In this document: piece after piece, positions 26,619-35,252 of the stretch
Numbering within the stretch: position 1 is the first letter of the stretch
How the letters are laid out: each line of letters opens with the position of its first letter
Assembly: GCA_050124835.1 (NCBI GenBank)
Contig: JASFEM010000003.1
Location: 1-64,000 of the forward strand
Direction: 5' to 3'
Origin: BM002 sp050124835
GTDB taxonomy: Bacteria; Desulfobacterota; Syntrophobacteria; BM002
DNA length: 64,000 bases
Notes under the pieces: model-generated
Told to the model about the DNA's origin: nothing
Databases searched by the model: none
The model's input: only the letters and a program-made list of their open reading frames with translations
Translations under genes and position numbers: made by a program

Positions 26619-28006
26619 TCTCCCTCTAGACTCTCTTCGGTGTCACTGGGCTTTGCTATGTAATCATCTAACTCACCGCCATCTTCACCAACCTTTTCTC
26701 TAACCTTTGACAACAACTCTGCCACCGTGAGTCCTGCAACGGCCGCCCTCCCCTCCTCTCGGACCAGGTGAAGAACCTCTGTGATGACCTTTCCGTATCC
26801 GTCAGCGGCCATATCGTCAGAGACCGTCTCTCTATGCTCGAGCTTTTCTACTAAATCAAACACCATCAGGTGTTTCATATCTTTAGCGGGCAGCACTTCG
26901 GAGCCATTTTCGCCACTGGCTCTTATAGCTTCCATATTTTCAAGCAGGTTCATTAGCGCTTTTGTTTCCTCAATTGGCAACGCCACTTTTTCCGCCAGCT
27001 CTGCTATTGTTGGGGGCGGACCACCTTTTTCAAAGCGGGCGCAAATCCGCAGAAGTAACTGTAGTCCCCAGTAGCTTTGATTACTGGTGGTCTTGGCTTG
27101 CCATCGCTGCCGCAACCTGTAGGTTGGTAGATTCTGGTGGGCAAAGGCGATTTCTGCGCCCAGTATGAGAATAACCCAGCTAACGAAGATCCATATGAGT
27201 AGCATGGGAAGTTGGGAGAGCGCTCCATAAATCGCGCTGTAATTACGAAAACCGAACTGGTAGTGGATGTAAGCCCATTGGCAGAATTGCCATAGCGTAC
27301 CACCAATAATTCCTCCGGCGGAGGCGGAGAGCGGGTTCACCCTGGTGTTGGGCATGAAAAGATAGATGAAAGAAAAGGCCAGCCACATGACAAAAAACGG
27401 CGCCAATTTCAACAGGAATACATAGAGGCGACCGATGAAATCGATACTCAAGAGTTCGCTGCTAACCACCTGACTTTTCACGAAAGTTGTGAGACTCACC
27501 GCGATGAACATGGCAACCGGGAGGACCACCAGAAGGCCAAGATAATCACTGCATCTTCTCAGCCAGGGCCTGCCACGCTCTACCTCCCAGATCTGGTTGA
27601 ACGCCATTTCAATGTTGGTCAATACCAAAACCATCGTAACGAAAAGAAAGCTTATGCCCAAAGTGCCCAGTGACCCCACGTGGATGCGGGATACATATTC
27701 CATTATGCGCTCGGTGATGGCGAGGGAACCTCCCGTGAGTCTCTCGAGAACGAAAGGCTCCAAAGCGCGCTGAATTCCGAGTCCCTTAAGGAGCGCGAAC
27801 ATCAGGGCCAGAAGAGGTACCAGGGTCAGCAGGGTGGTATAGGTGAGGCCTGAGGCACGCAGCAGGCTGTTGTCCCGCCAAAATTCTCTCCAGACGTAGA
27901 TTGCCATCTGCAGCTGTTTGTAGAGCACCCCCTTTAAGCGTGGGACATTCTCCACGTCTATCAACCACACATCGGTGTCGAAAAATCTGCTGATACGACC
28001 CGACAT
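26603..28006 (-). CDS. YihY/BrkB-family inner-membrane protein with C-terminal cytoplasmic extension
   Basis: 467 residues. Residues about 30-300 carry six hydrophobic helices with the family landmarks LRASGLTYTTLLTLVPLLAL and YSAIYGALSQLPMLLIWIF. The remaining 160 or so residues are soluble; ICARFEKGGPPPTIAELAEK to ALMNLLENMEAI resembles a winged-helix segment seen in longer members of the family. The biochemical role of the family is unsettled; the old name RNase BN is not supported for it. Convergent with nagZ, whose stop codon lies inside this gene. Confidence 0.9.
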   Translation of the reverse strand: MSGRISRFFDTDVWLIDVENVPRLKGVLYKQLQMAIYVWREFWRDNSLLRASGLTYTTLLTLVPLLALMFALLKGLGIQRALEPFVLERLTGGSLAITERIMEYVSRIHVGSLGTLGISFLFVTMVLVLTNIEMAFNQIWEVERGRPWLRRCSDYLGLLVVLPVAMFIAVSLTTFVKSQVVSSELLSIDFIGRLYVFLLKLAPFFVMWLAFSFIYLFMPNTRVNPLSASAGGIIGGTLWQFCQWAYIHYQFGFRNYSAIYGALSQLPMLLIWIFVSWVILILGAEIAFAHQNLPTYRLRQRWQAKTTSNQSYWGLQLLLRICARFEKGGPPPTIAELAEKVALPIEETKALMNLLENMEAIRASGENGSEVLPAKDMKHLMVFDLVEKLEHRETVSDDMAADGYGKVITEVLHLVREEGRAAVAGLTVAELLSKVREKVGEDGGELDDYIAKPSDTEESLEGDHVEK

Positions 28007-28176
28007 CCCAAATCTCCCCTGTCGTTATGGCTGAAAAAGAGATAGAAAGCCTGTATCTTTATAAGCAAAAAGCCTGCCAACCTTGCTGATGCCTGTTGCT
28101 GAGAAGTCATGCCTGTGCTACATAGAGTCAAAGTCAGGCCGGAAGAACCGGGCTTGGACTTGGAACCGTTGGAGTA

Positions 28177-28216
28177 ACGCAATCTGCAATCTACAATCTA
28201 AAATCTAAAATCTTCT
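28177..28216. repeat. AATCTNNA word repeat upstream of the lipid kinase
   Basis: Four to five drifting copies of an AATCTGCAATCTACAATCTA-type unit. It lies in the 252-bp gap between the divergent BrkB-family and lipid kinase genes. Confidence 0.6.
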
Positions 28217-28258
28217 AAACTTTGACCTGGCCCAAAGGAAAAGGTTTCCGAGACCCCG

Positions 28259-29218
28259 ATGAATGCTCGCCGTCGCCGCGTATACGGGATTGTGAATCCC
28301 ACAGCTGCCCTTGGCAAAGCACGCCGTTTCTGGACAAAGCTGCGGGAGTTGCTCCAAGAGCAAATCGGTCCGTTTTCATGGGACTGGACCGAATCTCCTC
28401 TGCAAGCTACGGCTCTGGCCCGAAGTGCTTTGCAGCAGGGATACGACTTGATTATCAGTGTTGGCGGTGACGGCACCCACAACGAGGTGATTAACGGCTT
28501 TTTCACTGATGGTAAGGTCCAAAATTCCCAAGCCATCCTTGCTGTGGTTTCCTGTGGTTCCGGCGGTGATCTGATCCGCTCTCTAGGAACTGCCAGTGAT
28601 ATATCTTCAGCACTTGGAACTCTTCTCACCGGCAGCACGCGTCGAGTGGACGTGGGCCATCTGAAATTCACCCTACCTTCAGGTGACACCGGTGAGCGTC
28701 TCTTCCTCAATGTCGCCAGCCTTGGCCTTTCGGCGCGGGTCTGTAGCCTTCTGAGCAACCAACCCCGTTTTCTCGGTGGGTCGGGCCGCTATTTCCTGGC
28801 CACAGTTCGTGCTCTGATGGCAAACCAGAACGAAAGGGTCACCTTGGATATTGACGGAAATACGCTTCCCAGCCAACTGGTCAATACAGCGGCAATAGCA
28901 AATGGCCAGTTTTTTGGTGGCGGTATGCGGGTGGCGCCACGCGCCCGACTCGACGACGGCATGCTTGACATGGTGGTCATAGGTCCGGTGGGGCTGCTGG
29001 ACTTTGTTCGCTGGGGCTCGCGTCTCTACCAGGGAAAACATCTAAATCATCCCCGCATTGACCACTACAAGGCGAGTAGAATCCATGCCAGCAGCGATTC
29101 GCCCGTTCTGGTCGAGGCCGATGGCGAAACATTGGGCACTCTACCAGCCACTTTCACGGTCCTACCCCAGGCCATTCGAATTTTAGTCCCAGGCCAGGCA
29201 GTAGGCACTAAACACTAG
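28259..29218 (+). CDS. Diacylglycerol kinase catalytic-domain (YegS/DgkB-type) lipid kinase
   Basis: 319 residues. The DAGK catalytic signature SVGGDGTHNEVINGF is near residue 75-90 and the GSGGDLIRSLG motif follows. The C-terminal beta-rich domain includes ANGQFFGGGMRVAPRARLDDG, diagnostic for the family. It probably phosphorylates a membrane lipid such as diacylglycerol; the exact substrate is not readable. The last few residues (GQAVGTKH) and the TAG stop come from the GGCACTA repeat that follows. Confidence 0.92.
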   Translation: MNARRRRVYGIVNPTAALGKARRFWTKLRELLQEQIGPFSWDWTESPLQATALARSALQQGYDLIISVGGDGTHNEVINGFFTDGKVQNSQAILAVVSCGSGGDLIRSLGTASDISSALGTLLTGSTRRVDVGHLKFTLPSGDTGERLFLNVASLGLSARVCSLLSNQPRFLGGSGRYFLATVRALMANQNERVTLDIDGNTLPSQLVNTAAIANGQFFGGGMRVAPRARLDDGMLDMVVIGPVGLLDFVRWGSRLYQGKHLNHPRIDHYKASRIHASSDSPVLVEADGETLGTLPATFTVLPQAIRILVPGQAVGTKH

Positions 29219-29254
29219 GCACTAGGCACTAGGCACTAGGCACTAGGCACTGGC
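29196..29254. repeat. GGCACTA tandem repeat at the end of the lipid kinase gene
   Basis: About seven copies of a 7-bp unit (GGCACTA and one-base variants). The first copies are inside the coding region; the stop codon of the kinase is formed by the repeat. Confidence 0.9.
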
Positions 29255-29400
29255 AGTGTCATTCTGAGCCCTTCTATAGGCTCAGGATAAACTCCGCGAA
29301 GAAACCGCCAATCTGTCATCCTGAGCGAAGCAAAGGATCTCGAGATTCTTCGTCGTCCCGCCTGCGGCGGGACTCCTCAGAATGACGTATTCGGAGACTT
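29255..29400. repeat. Dispersed palindromic element of the GTCATTCTGAG type
   Basis: Contains GTCATTCTGAG, GTCATCCTGAGCGAAGC, AAGGATCTCGAGATTCTTCG and, near the end, CTCAGAATGAC. The outer words form inverted copies and GTCCCGCC-TGC-GGCGGGAC is a perfect hairpin near 29353-29371. Elements with these words are widespread in bacterial intergenic DNA; no coding frame is supported. With the neighbouring repeat it accounts for the 317-bp gap before ssb. Confidence 0.7.
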
Positions 29401-29481
29401 TTTCAGCACCCTGCCAGTGGCTCTGAGCTTGTGGAAAGGCTGTTCACTGTGCGAAGCGCAACGTGCTATGCGATTTCACCC

Positions 29482-29509
29482 TTGTTCTCCGATTAGACTG
29501 TGGTAGAAT
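29482..29509 (+). promoter_or_regulatory. Possible sigma-70-type promoter of ssb
   Basis: TTGTTC (29482-29487), 16-bp spacer, TAGAAT (29504-29509), 27 bp before the ssb start codon. The -35 box is weak. Confidence 0.45.
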
Positions 29510-29535
29510 CGGAACAGCTTAGACGGAGGACGACT

Positions 29536-29952
29536 ATGGCATCATTAAATCGCGTACTGTTGATCGGCAATTTGGGAGCGGACCCTGAGCTGAGTTACAC
29601 TCCCAGCGGCACAGCCAAGGCCACCATAAGGTTGGCTACCCACGAAGTTTGGACCAACAAAAGTGGGGAAAAAGGAGAGCGCACCGAATGGCACCGGGTT
29701 ATTGCCTGGGGAAGGCTGGCGGAAATTTGCGGGGAGTACTTGAGTAAAGGAAGGCAGATATTCATTGAGGGTAGACTGCAGACCCGTTCGTGGGAAGACC
29801 GCGATGGTAACAAGCGCTGGACCACAGAGGTGGTCGCCTCCAACATGCAGATGCTTGGCAGCCCTCGGGGAGAACCGGGCGAGCCTGACCTGCCTTCTGT
29901 GGCTGGGGACGTACCGGATTCCCCGGAACCGGACGACGACATTCCCTTCTAG
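29536..29952 (+). CDS. ssb: Single-stranded DNA-binding protein
   Basis: 138 residues from ATG 29536 with GGAGG seven bases upstream; a longer in-frame start (GTG 29500) would read through the promoter-like region. The OB fold covers 1-105: NRVLLIGNLGADPELSYTPSG, GERTEWHRVIAWGRLAEICG and KGRQIFIEGRLQTRSWEDRDG are standard. The C-terminus ends in the acidic tip DDDIPF that recruits repair and replication partners. It appears to be a single-gene unit. Confidence 0.97.
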   Translation: MASLNRVLLIGNLGADPELSYTPSGTAKATIRLATHEVWTNKSGEKGERTEWHRVIAWGRLAEICGEYLSKGRQIFIEGRLQTRSWEDRDGNKRWTTEVVASNMQMLGSPRGEPGEPDLPSVAGDVPDSPEPDDDIPF

Positions 29953-30335
29953 CTCAGATTAATCATGGAGTGCCCGCGACTTCATGAAAAATCCACCCTT
30001 CGAAGGTTAGCTACTCCCTGTGTGGAATTTTGCTGGAAAGCAAACCGCTTTCTTGCGGGTGCTGATGCATGGAGACTTGGGCAGGGGGGGTTGCTATAGG
30101 CTGGTTAGGCTTTATCGAGAGATTGGTCTCAGGTTTTGGCAAAGATGTCTAGCCCATTTCTGTCAGTTTCTGAGCGGTACAGGGACCGGTGCCAGCGGCA
30201 ACCTGTTCAGGTGTTGTACCTACAGTGTTAATAAGTGCACGGTTTTAGTGGCTAACTCACTATATTCTGTTCGCTTTTGGCTTTAACACCACTGGGACAA
30301 TATGAGGCCGGAAACCCTACAAAGGTTTCTCAGGA
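29953..30335. other. Gap between convergent ssb and tatA
   Basis: 383 bp without a credible frame (an 88-codon frame at 30020-30286 has no family features). Between 30176 and 30220 there is nested pairing: GGTACA with TGTACC, enclosing GGTGCC-AGC-GGCAACC. It may be a terminator-like or RNA structure, but no T-run follows. Confidence 0.4.
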
Positions 30336-30536
30336 TTATGCTTCCTCTTGCTTCTCTTCTATCTTAGGTTTTTCGCTTTTGCTTTCAACCTCATCCGTGC
30401 CAGACGAAGCCTTCCTGAAATTCTTAATACCCTTACCGAGGCCCGCACCAATTTCTGGCAACTTACCGGCACCAAAGATTATCAAAATAATCACTAGGAT
30501 CACCAGCAATTCGGGCATGCCGATTCCGCCGATCAT
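30336..30536 (-). CDS. tatA: Sec-independent (Tat) translocase subunit TatA
   Basis: 66 residues. A short N-terminal membrane helix (PELLVILVIILIIF), the FGAGKLPEIGAGLGKGIKNF hinge and amphipathic helix, and a charged C-tail: a standard TatA. It oligomerises in the inner membrane to export folded proteins. AAGGAG lies eight bases before the start. TatB and TatC are not nearby, as is common in deltaproteobacteria. Confidence 0.95.
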   Translation of the reverse strand: MIGGIGMPELLVILVIILIIFGAGKLPEIGAGLGKGIKNFRKASSGTDEVESKSEKPKIEEKQEEA

Positions 30537-30653
30537 AATTGCGCTCCTTCTTTAAAATGGGCAGATCCTTGTGTCCCCTTAAGGTCACAAGGCATAACCG
30601 TTCAAAATTACCCGCCAGCGACAGAAAGATCGCCTGATTCTCAGCAACAGTTC

Positions 30654-31043
30654 CTACCGTGAGCTCTCAAAGTCGTGCATTAGCTTGATGAACTCTTTTG
30701 AATTCCGGTAGTGGTCAAGTGCCTGTTGGTGCTGTAGCCAGGTATGCCACAATTTCATCCATTCCTCATTATGCCAGTAACGCCCAGCACTCAGCTCTCC
30801 TCTAAGTAGATTGAGGTAAACCTCATACTCTTCGCCACAGCCAGAGCAAAGTGGGTAAGGTAACTTGGAGTGCTTCTCTTCGCCCGTTTCCTCGATCTGC
30901 GTGCCACATCTGGAACACTTAAGCTGACACCGGGCACATTGGAGGATCTTCTTTAGCACGTCGATTTTCTCGCCGTGCAGCGCATCCTCTTTCTCGTCTT
31001 GCTGTTGCTGGCGCCGCTTTTCCAGCTCAATGATCTCTGCCAC
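30654..31043 (-). CDS. Hypothetical protein with zinc-ribbon-like cysteine pairs
   Basis: 129 residues. A charged N-terminal helix (1-30) is followed by CARCQLKCSRCG and later CSGCGEEYEVY, that is three CxxC-type pairs that probably bind zinc. The C-terminal 60 residues are helical and rich in Trp, His and Tyr (NEEWMKLWHTWLQHQQALDHY). I do not recognise the family. It follows hemA on the minus strand by 61 bp and may be co-transcribed with it. Confidence 0.75.
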   Translation of the reverse strand: MAEIIELEKRRQQQQDEKEDALHGEKIDVLKKILQCARCQLKCSRCGTQIEETGEEKHSKLPYPLCSGCGEEYEVYLNLLRGELSAGRYWHNEEWMKLWHTWLQHQQALDHYRNSKEFIKLMHDFESSR

Positions 31044-31104
31044 GCTAATCCTCCAATCCTGGGATACGGTAATAAATAGTATATATTATAATGATTTCAC
31101 CCTA

Positions 31105-32433
31105 TCATGACACCTTGTCCGAATCAAGCGATAGCTCATTCTCTTCTTTTTCTATTTCAGGTTGATCCTCGTCCAGCTGGAATAATTTCCGGGCGACATC
31201 CAGATATAAATCCTTGCGCGTCCTTTTACTGGTTCGTTTGAGGAAGAGAATGGGGTCATGAAGTAATTTTTTGACAACGGATTGGGTGAGAACTTCAATA
31301 GCTTCAATCTCCTCCTTAGAGAGAGAATCAAGTTGGCCAATAGTCTTGTGGACCTCTGCCTCCCGGATCTCCTCGGCTTTTTCACGGAGGGAGACAATGG
31401 TAGGAACGACCTCCAAGGTACGCAACCATCCGTCAAATTTCAGCGCCTCCGCAGCAATGATGTGCTCAGCCCGCGCGGCTTCTTTGACACGCTCGGCCCG
31501 GTTCATATCGACGATACCCTGCAAATCATCGATATTATAAAGATATACATTGTCAATACTGTTGACGGCGGGATCTATATCACGCGGCACAGCTATGTCT
31601 ATAAAAAACAGCGGCCGGTTGCGGCGGGCACGCATGCGTTGTTTTACTTGCTCAGCGTTCAAAATAGGCTCTGTTGAGCCGGTTGAGCTAATGATGATGT
31701 CCACGCGGTGCAACTCCTCGGCCAATTCCTCCCAGGCCACTGTGGTCCCGTTGAACCTCCTGGCCAAAGTCATGGCCCTTTCCAGGGTACGGTTGGCCAC
31801 AACGATTCCCTCTACTCCGTTGGTAAGAAGATGCTCTGCGGCCAATTCAGCCATTTCGCCGGCACCGATAAGAAGAGCGGTTTTGCCATCAAGTTTTTGG
31901 AATATTTTCTTGGCAAGTTCCACCGCTGAATAACTTACGGAGACAGCACTGCTGCCGATTCGGGTCTCAGTCCTCACCCGCTTCGCCACGGAAAAGGATT
32001 TGTGGAGAAGTTTATTGAGGATTACCCCGGATGTTTTCGCTTCTGTGGCCTGCCGGTAAGCCTGTTTAATCTGACCGAGTATCTGAGGTTCTCCCACAAC
32101 CATAGAATCCAGGCTACATGCAACGCGAAACAGGTGCTTAACGGCTTCCTGGTCGATGTAAGTGTAAAGGTAGGGTTTAAGCGCCGCGCCTGTCTGGCCG
32201 TAGATACCTGCGAGCAAACCCACCACAGCACTAATCCCCTTATCAAGTGTTGACGTGCTAAACAGCACCTCCATGCGGTTGCAGGTAGATAGATAGAAGG
32301 ACTCTTTCAGAGGCCTTAACTGGGCGAGAAGTGCCAGCGGACCCTCAGTATCCACGCACACTGCAGCAAATTTTTCGCGGATTTCAATGGGGGCAGTCTT
32401 GTGATTCAGGCCAATGAGAACAATGCGATCCAT
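31105..32433 (-). CDS. hemA: Glutamyl-tRNA reductase HemA
   Basis: 442 residues. The catalytic domain shows GLNHKTAPIEIREKF and the nucleophilic cysteine in YLSTCNRMEVLF; the NADPH domain shows ALLIGAGEMAELAAEHL and NRTLERA; the C-terminal helical dimerisation domain follows, ending in an acidic tail. It converts glutamyl-tRNA to glutamate-1-semialdehyde, the first step of C5 tetrapyrrole synthesis. It lies downstream of the CcsA-like gene (90-bp gap) in a group with the precorrin-2 dehydrogenase gene. Confidence 0.97.
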   Translation of the reverse strand: MDRIVLIGLNHKTAPIEIREKFAAVCVDTEGPLALLAQLRPLKESFYLSTCNRMEVLFSTSTLDKGISAVVGLLAGIYGQTGAALKPYLYTYIDQEAVKHLFRVACSLDSMVVGEPQILGQIKQAYRQATEAKTSGVILNKLLHKSFSVAKRVRTETRIGSSAVSVSYSAVELAKKIFQKLDGKTALLIGAGEMAELAAEHLLTNGVEGIVVANRTLERAMTLARRFNGTTVAWEELAEELHRVDIIISSTGSTEPILNAEQVKQRMRARRNRPLFFIDIAVPRDIDPAVNSIDNVYLYNIDDLQGIVDMNRAERVKEAARAEHIIAAEALKFDGWLRTLEVVPTIVSLREKAEEIREAEVHKTIGQLDSLSKEEIEAIEVLTQSVVKKLLHDPILFLKRTSKRTRKDLYLDVARKLFQLDEDQPEIEKEENELSLDSDKVS

Positions 32434-32523
32434 AGTGAGTCGCCATGCATTTCAGTGAGTCTCTTATTTTCGGTTACGAAATCCTAAATAACTACTCATA
32501 ACTTCCATAACCGCAACCGGCAG

Positions 32524-33354
32524 CTAACCAAATCTAAAACTGTGGTGGCTTTTTAACATAATACTTGCCCCAACAAAGGTCACCAGGATGGCACTGAAGC
32601 CGATAATAGCCATTATAGCAGCCCTTCTGCCCCGCCACCCCACAGCCAACCTCTCGTGCAGCAGCACCGCGTAAATCAGCCAGGTGACTACAGAAAGGAT
32701 CTCCTTTGGGTCCCAATGCCAGTACGAACGCCAGACCGCCCCCGCATAGACAAATCCTGAGATGAGCCCAATGGTGATCAACGGAAAGCCAAAGGTCAGG
32801 CAAACGTAATTGAGCGAGTCCAGTACCTCCAGAGAAGGAAGGCGGCGGTAAAGCAAGCCGAAGCTTTTTGTTTTGATCTGCCTTTCCTGAATTAGGTACA
32901 TTATCCCGGCACAGAATGCCAGGGCGAAGATGGCATTACCGATGAACATGGTTGCCACATGAAGGGTCAGCCAGAAACTCTTAAACAATTGACTGGAAGG
33001 GATTAGCTGGCTTGGGCTCGCCGACGAAAGTAACATAAAAATGACCGCCAGCGGTGACACGAAGGTACCTAGAACACGAATATTGAACTTCAGTTGAAAG
33101 GCAAGGTAACTTCCCACTATGGCCCAAGCGAAAAGGGAGAATGTCTGGGGCAAAGTTGTTACCGGCATTTGCTTGATGTTGCCCACCAGCAGCAAAAGAC
33201 CTATGGTATGGCTCACGAAACCAGCCAGTAGAAACCAGAAGGCAATGCGGTGGATGGTCGACTCCGAACGAATGACATAGATGAGATAGCCCACCGTGCC
33301 TATCGCATAAAGCAGGGTAGTTATCGCTGAAAAAAGCAGCAGTGACTCATTCAC
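32524..33354 (-). CDS. CcsA/HemX-type cytochrome c assembly membrane protein
   Basis: 276 residues with about eight hydrophobic segments. The tryptophan-rich WWD-type motif is present as AVWRSYWHWDPKEIL, followed by SVVTWLIYAVLLHERLAVGW. Such proteins handle heme for cytochrome c assembly (CcsA/CcsB pathway), while shorter homologues next to hemA are called HemX; the sequence does not settle which. It overlaps the precorrin-2 dehydrogenase gene by 4 bp. Confidence 0.9.
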   Translation of the reverse strand: MNESLLLFSAITTLLYAIGTVGYLIYVIRSESTIHRIAFWFLLAGFVSHTIGLLLLVGNIKQMPVTTLPQTFSLFAWAIVGSYLAFQLKFNIRVLGTFVSPLAVIFMLLSSASPSQLIPSSQLFKSFWLTLHVATMFIGNAIFALAFCAGIMYLIQERQIKTKSFGLLYRRLPSLEVLDSLNYVCLTFGFPLITIGLISGFVYAGAVWRSYWHWDPKEILSVVTWLIYAVLLHERLAVGWRGRRAAIMAIIGFSAILVTFVGASIMLKSHHSFRFG

Positions 33355-34016
33355 CAGGAGACCTCCAGGTCTTTGAGAGAATATCCAGATCCCAAAACGG
33401 TTCGCAGGAGGTGGTCCACGCCGTCGTGGTCACGCCGTCTTACTAGCTCTAGAAGCGGCGACTGTAGGAGCTGATCAAATAGCTCCTTGTTGGCACGGGA
33501 ATCCTGGCTTTCCGCTAACAGCCGACTTCGCACCGCACCCATTAGTTCGAGAAAATCAGCATACTCCATGCCAAAGCGTTTTTCCAACTCCTGGCGAAGC
33601 TGCCGCGCCAGAGCCGGGCTCTGACCTGAAGTAGAGATAGCCAACGTTAAAGCGCCGCGTTGCACTAGGGCTGGTAAAATAAAATTACCCTCCTGGGGAT
33701 AATCAACTACATTACAGAGTAGCCCCCTGTTCTCTGCATCTTGCGCTATCCGACAGTTGAGCGCTTTATCGTCAGTGGCAGCAATAACCAGGAAACGACC
33801 CTGAAGCTGATGTTCTTCATAGTGGCTTCCAACCATCTCTACGGCTCCCTCCTGGATTTTTTCCGCCAGCCATGGTACTACCTCAGGTGATACCACGCCT
33901 ACCAGCCCACCGCAGTGGAGCAAGGTCTTGACCTTACGCGCCCCAACCTCTCCACCGCCTACCACCAGACAGGCCCGCTTTTCAACCTTGAGGAATAAAG
34001 GGTAGTAATACACCAA
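33351..34016 (-). CDS. Precorrin-2 dehydrogenase / sirohydrochlorin ferrochelatase (Met8/CysG N-domain type)
   Basis: 221 residues. The N-terminal NAD-binding segment CLVVGGGEVGARKVKTLL is followed by VIAATDDKALNCRIAQDAE and LCNVVDYPQEGNFILPALV, all typical of the CysG N-terminal domain; the methyltransferase half is absent. It oxidises precorrin-2 and may insert iron to give siroheme. The start is TTG 34016 or GTG 34013; no clear Shine-Dalgarno decides between them. First gene of the set with the CcsA-like gene and hemA. Confidence 0.93.
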   Translation of the reverse strand: MVYYYPLFLKVEKRACLVVGGGEVGARKVKTLLHCGGLVGVVSPEVVPWLAEKIQEGAVEMVGSHYEEHQLQGRFLVIAATDDKALNCRIAQDAENRGLLCNVVDYPQEGNFILPALVQRGALTLAISTSGQSPALARQLRQELEKRFGMEYADFLELMGAVRSRLLAESQDSRANKELFDQLLQSPLLELVRRRDHDGVDHLLRTVLGSGYSLKDLEVSW

Positions 34017-34254
34017 TGCAGTCTCAGAGCTTTCACAATTTATTGAAGTTGAGGAGGCTTATGGAACTCTTTCCCCCCTGCCTTGCTCCTTGAGTGACGG
34101 AGCGAAACGCAGCAAATAGGCTTTCCCCGCAGACCGTGTAACACTATCAATTCTACTCAGCCAAATCAAGCAGAGAAATAGAAAGAACCAAGCTTGACGG
34201 GGAGTAGCAAACCATTTAACATGACAAGAAAATCTCATTCACGCTGGAAAGGAC

Positions 34255-35010
34255 ATGCTGCGTTCTCTCTTTTTCTTTAGTGCACTATTTGTCCTCACCG
34301 TTTTTTTCAGCCTCGCCGCCATTATCGCAGCTCTGTTAACCCGCGGTGGTAATGTTCCCCATCTGATCGGTAGGCTCTGGTCCCGCAGTATTCTTTTTGC
34401 AAGCGGCGTGAGGGTGCGCGTGGAGGGATGGGAGAACATCGATCCGAACCAACCTTATGTGTTTGCCGCAAATCACCAAAGCCAGTTTGATATCTTCGCC
34501 TTGCTTGCCCACCTCCCTATACAGTTCCGCTGGCTCGCTAAAAGAGAACTTTTTCGCATCCCCATTTTCGGCCTTGCCATGAAATCAGCGGGTTACATTT
34601 CCATCGATCGCAGCAACCGCAGAGAGGCCTTTAGGAGCATAGACATTGCAGCGACGCGGGTCCGAGAGGGAACCTCCATCGTCATATTTCCTGAAGGAAC
34701 CCGCAGTCTGGATGGCAAGCTCAAGTCCTTTAAGAAAGGTGGTTTTCACCTTGCCATAAAATCCGGGCGCCCCATCGTTCCGGTGAGCCTCAGTGGCACC
34801 TTTGCCATTTTGCCCAAGAAAGGCTTCAGGATCCGCCCCAGGAACGTTCTGATTCACATTGGCCAACCCGTTCCCACTGAAGACATCACTGTGGCAGATA
34901 GAAACTGGTTGATCTCTGAGATCCGCAGAAGAATTCAGGAGCATCTGCCGCCCGAGGAAAAAGGAGAACCGGAGCCCATGGTAGCAAAGCCCACCGGGGT
35001 GGATTCTTAA
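34255..35010 (+). CDS. plsC: 1-acyl-glycerol-3-phosphate acyltransferase (PlsC-type)
   Basis: 251 residues. An N-terminal membrane helix (about 5-28) precedes the catalytic motif NHQSQFD (H and D four residues apart), the glycerol-phosphate motif FPEGTRS, and PIVPVSLSGT. It would transfer an acyl chain to lysophosphatidate at the inner membrane in phospholipid synthesis. It is divergent from the precorrin-2 dehydrogenase gene across 238 bp. GGAAAGG lies just upstream of the ATG. Confidence 0.93.
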   Translation: MLRSLFFFSALFVLTVFFSLAAIIAALLTRGGNVPHLIGRLWSRSILFASGVRVRVEGWENIDPNQPYVFAANHQSQFDIFALLAHLPIQFRWLAKRELFRIPIFGLAMKSAGYISIDRSNRREAFRSIDIAATRVREGTSIVIFPEGTRSLDGKLKSFKKGGFHLAIKSGRPIVPVSLSGTFAILPKKGFRIRPRNVLIHIGQPVPTEDITVADRNWLISEIRRRIQEHLPPEEKGEPEPMVAKPTGVDS

Positions 35011-35178
35011 GTCCCATAAAACACATCTGCTAAACTGATCACAGGTTTAGAATCTTTCCCCAGTTTTCACCCCATGGACCATACGCTACGCGTTGCAGTT
35101 GACACCGCATTGAACCTCTAGTATGTAGGGTGAAAAATGGACTAGCCATAGGGCTAATTCATAGTCCGAATTGGCTGG

Positions 35179-35221
35179 CCTGGATTATTCACGAACCTTT
35201 CGGATGCGTGAATAATCCAGG
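35179..35221. repeat. 15-bp perfect inverted repeat upstream of ftsK
   Basis: The arms CCTGGATTATTCACG (35179-35193) and CGTGAATAATCCAGG (35207-35221) flank a 13-base loop. It ends 31 bp before the likely ftsK start. No T-run follows, so it is not an obvious terminator; it may be a dispersed palindrome or a regulatory site. Confidence 0.8.
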
Positions 35222-35252
35222 TTAATTGTTGCTTATTCCAAGACGTTCAAAA

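Noticed and set aside
29196..29254. Possible CRISPR-like array
   Set aside because: The 7-bp unit has no spacers and forms part of the kinase stop region.
30020..30286. 88-codon frame between ssb and tatA
   Set aside because: No Shine-Dalgarno and unlikely composition; region retained only as a possible RNA structure.
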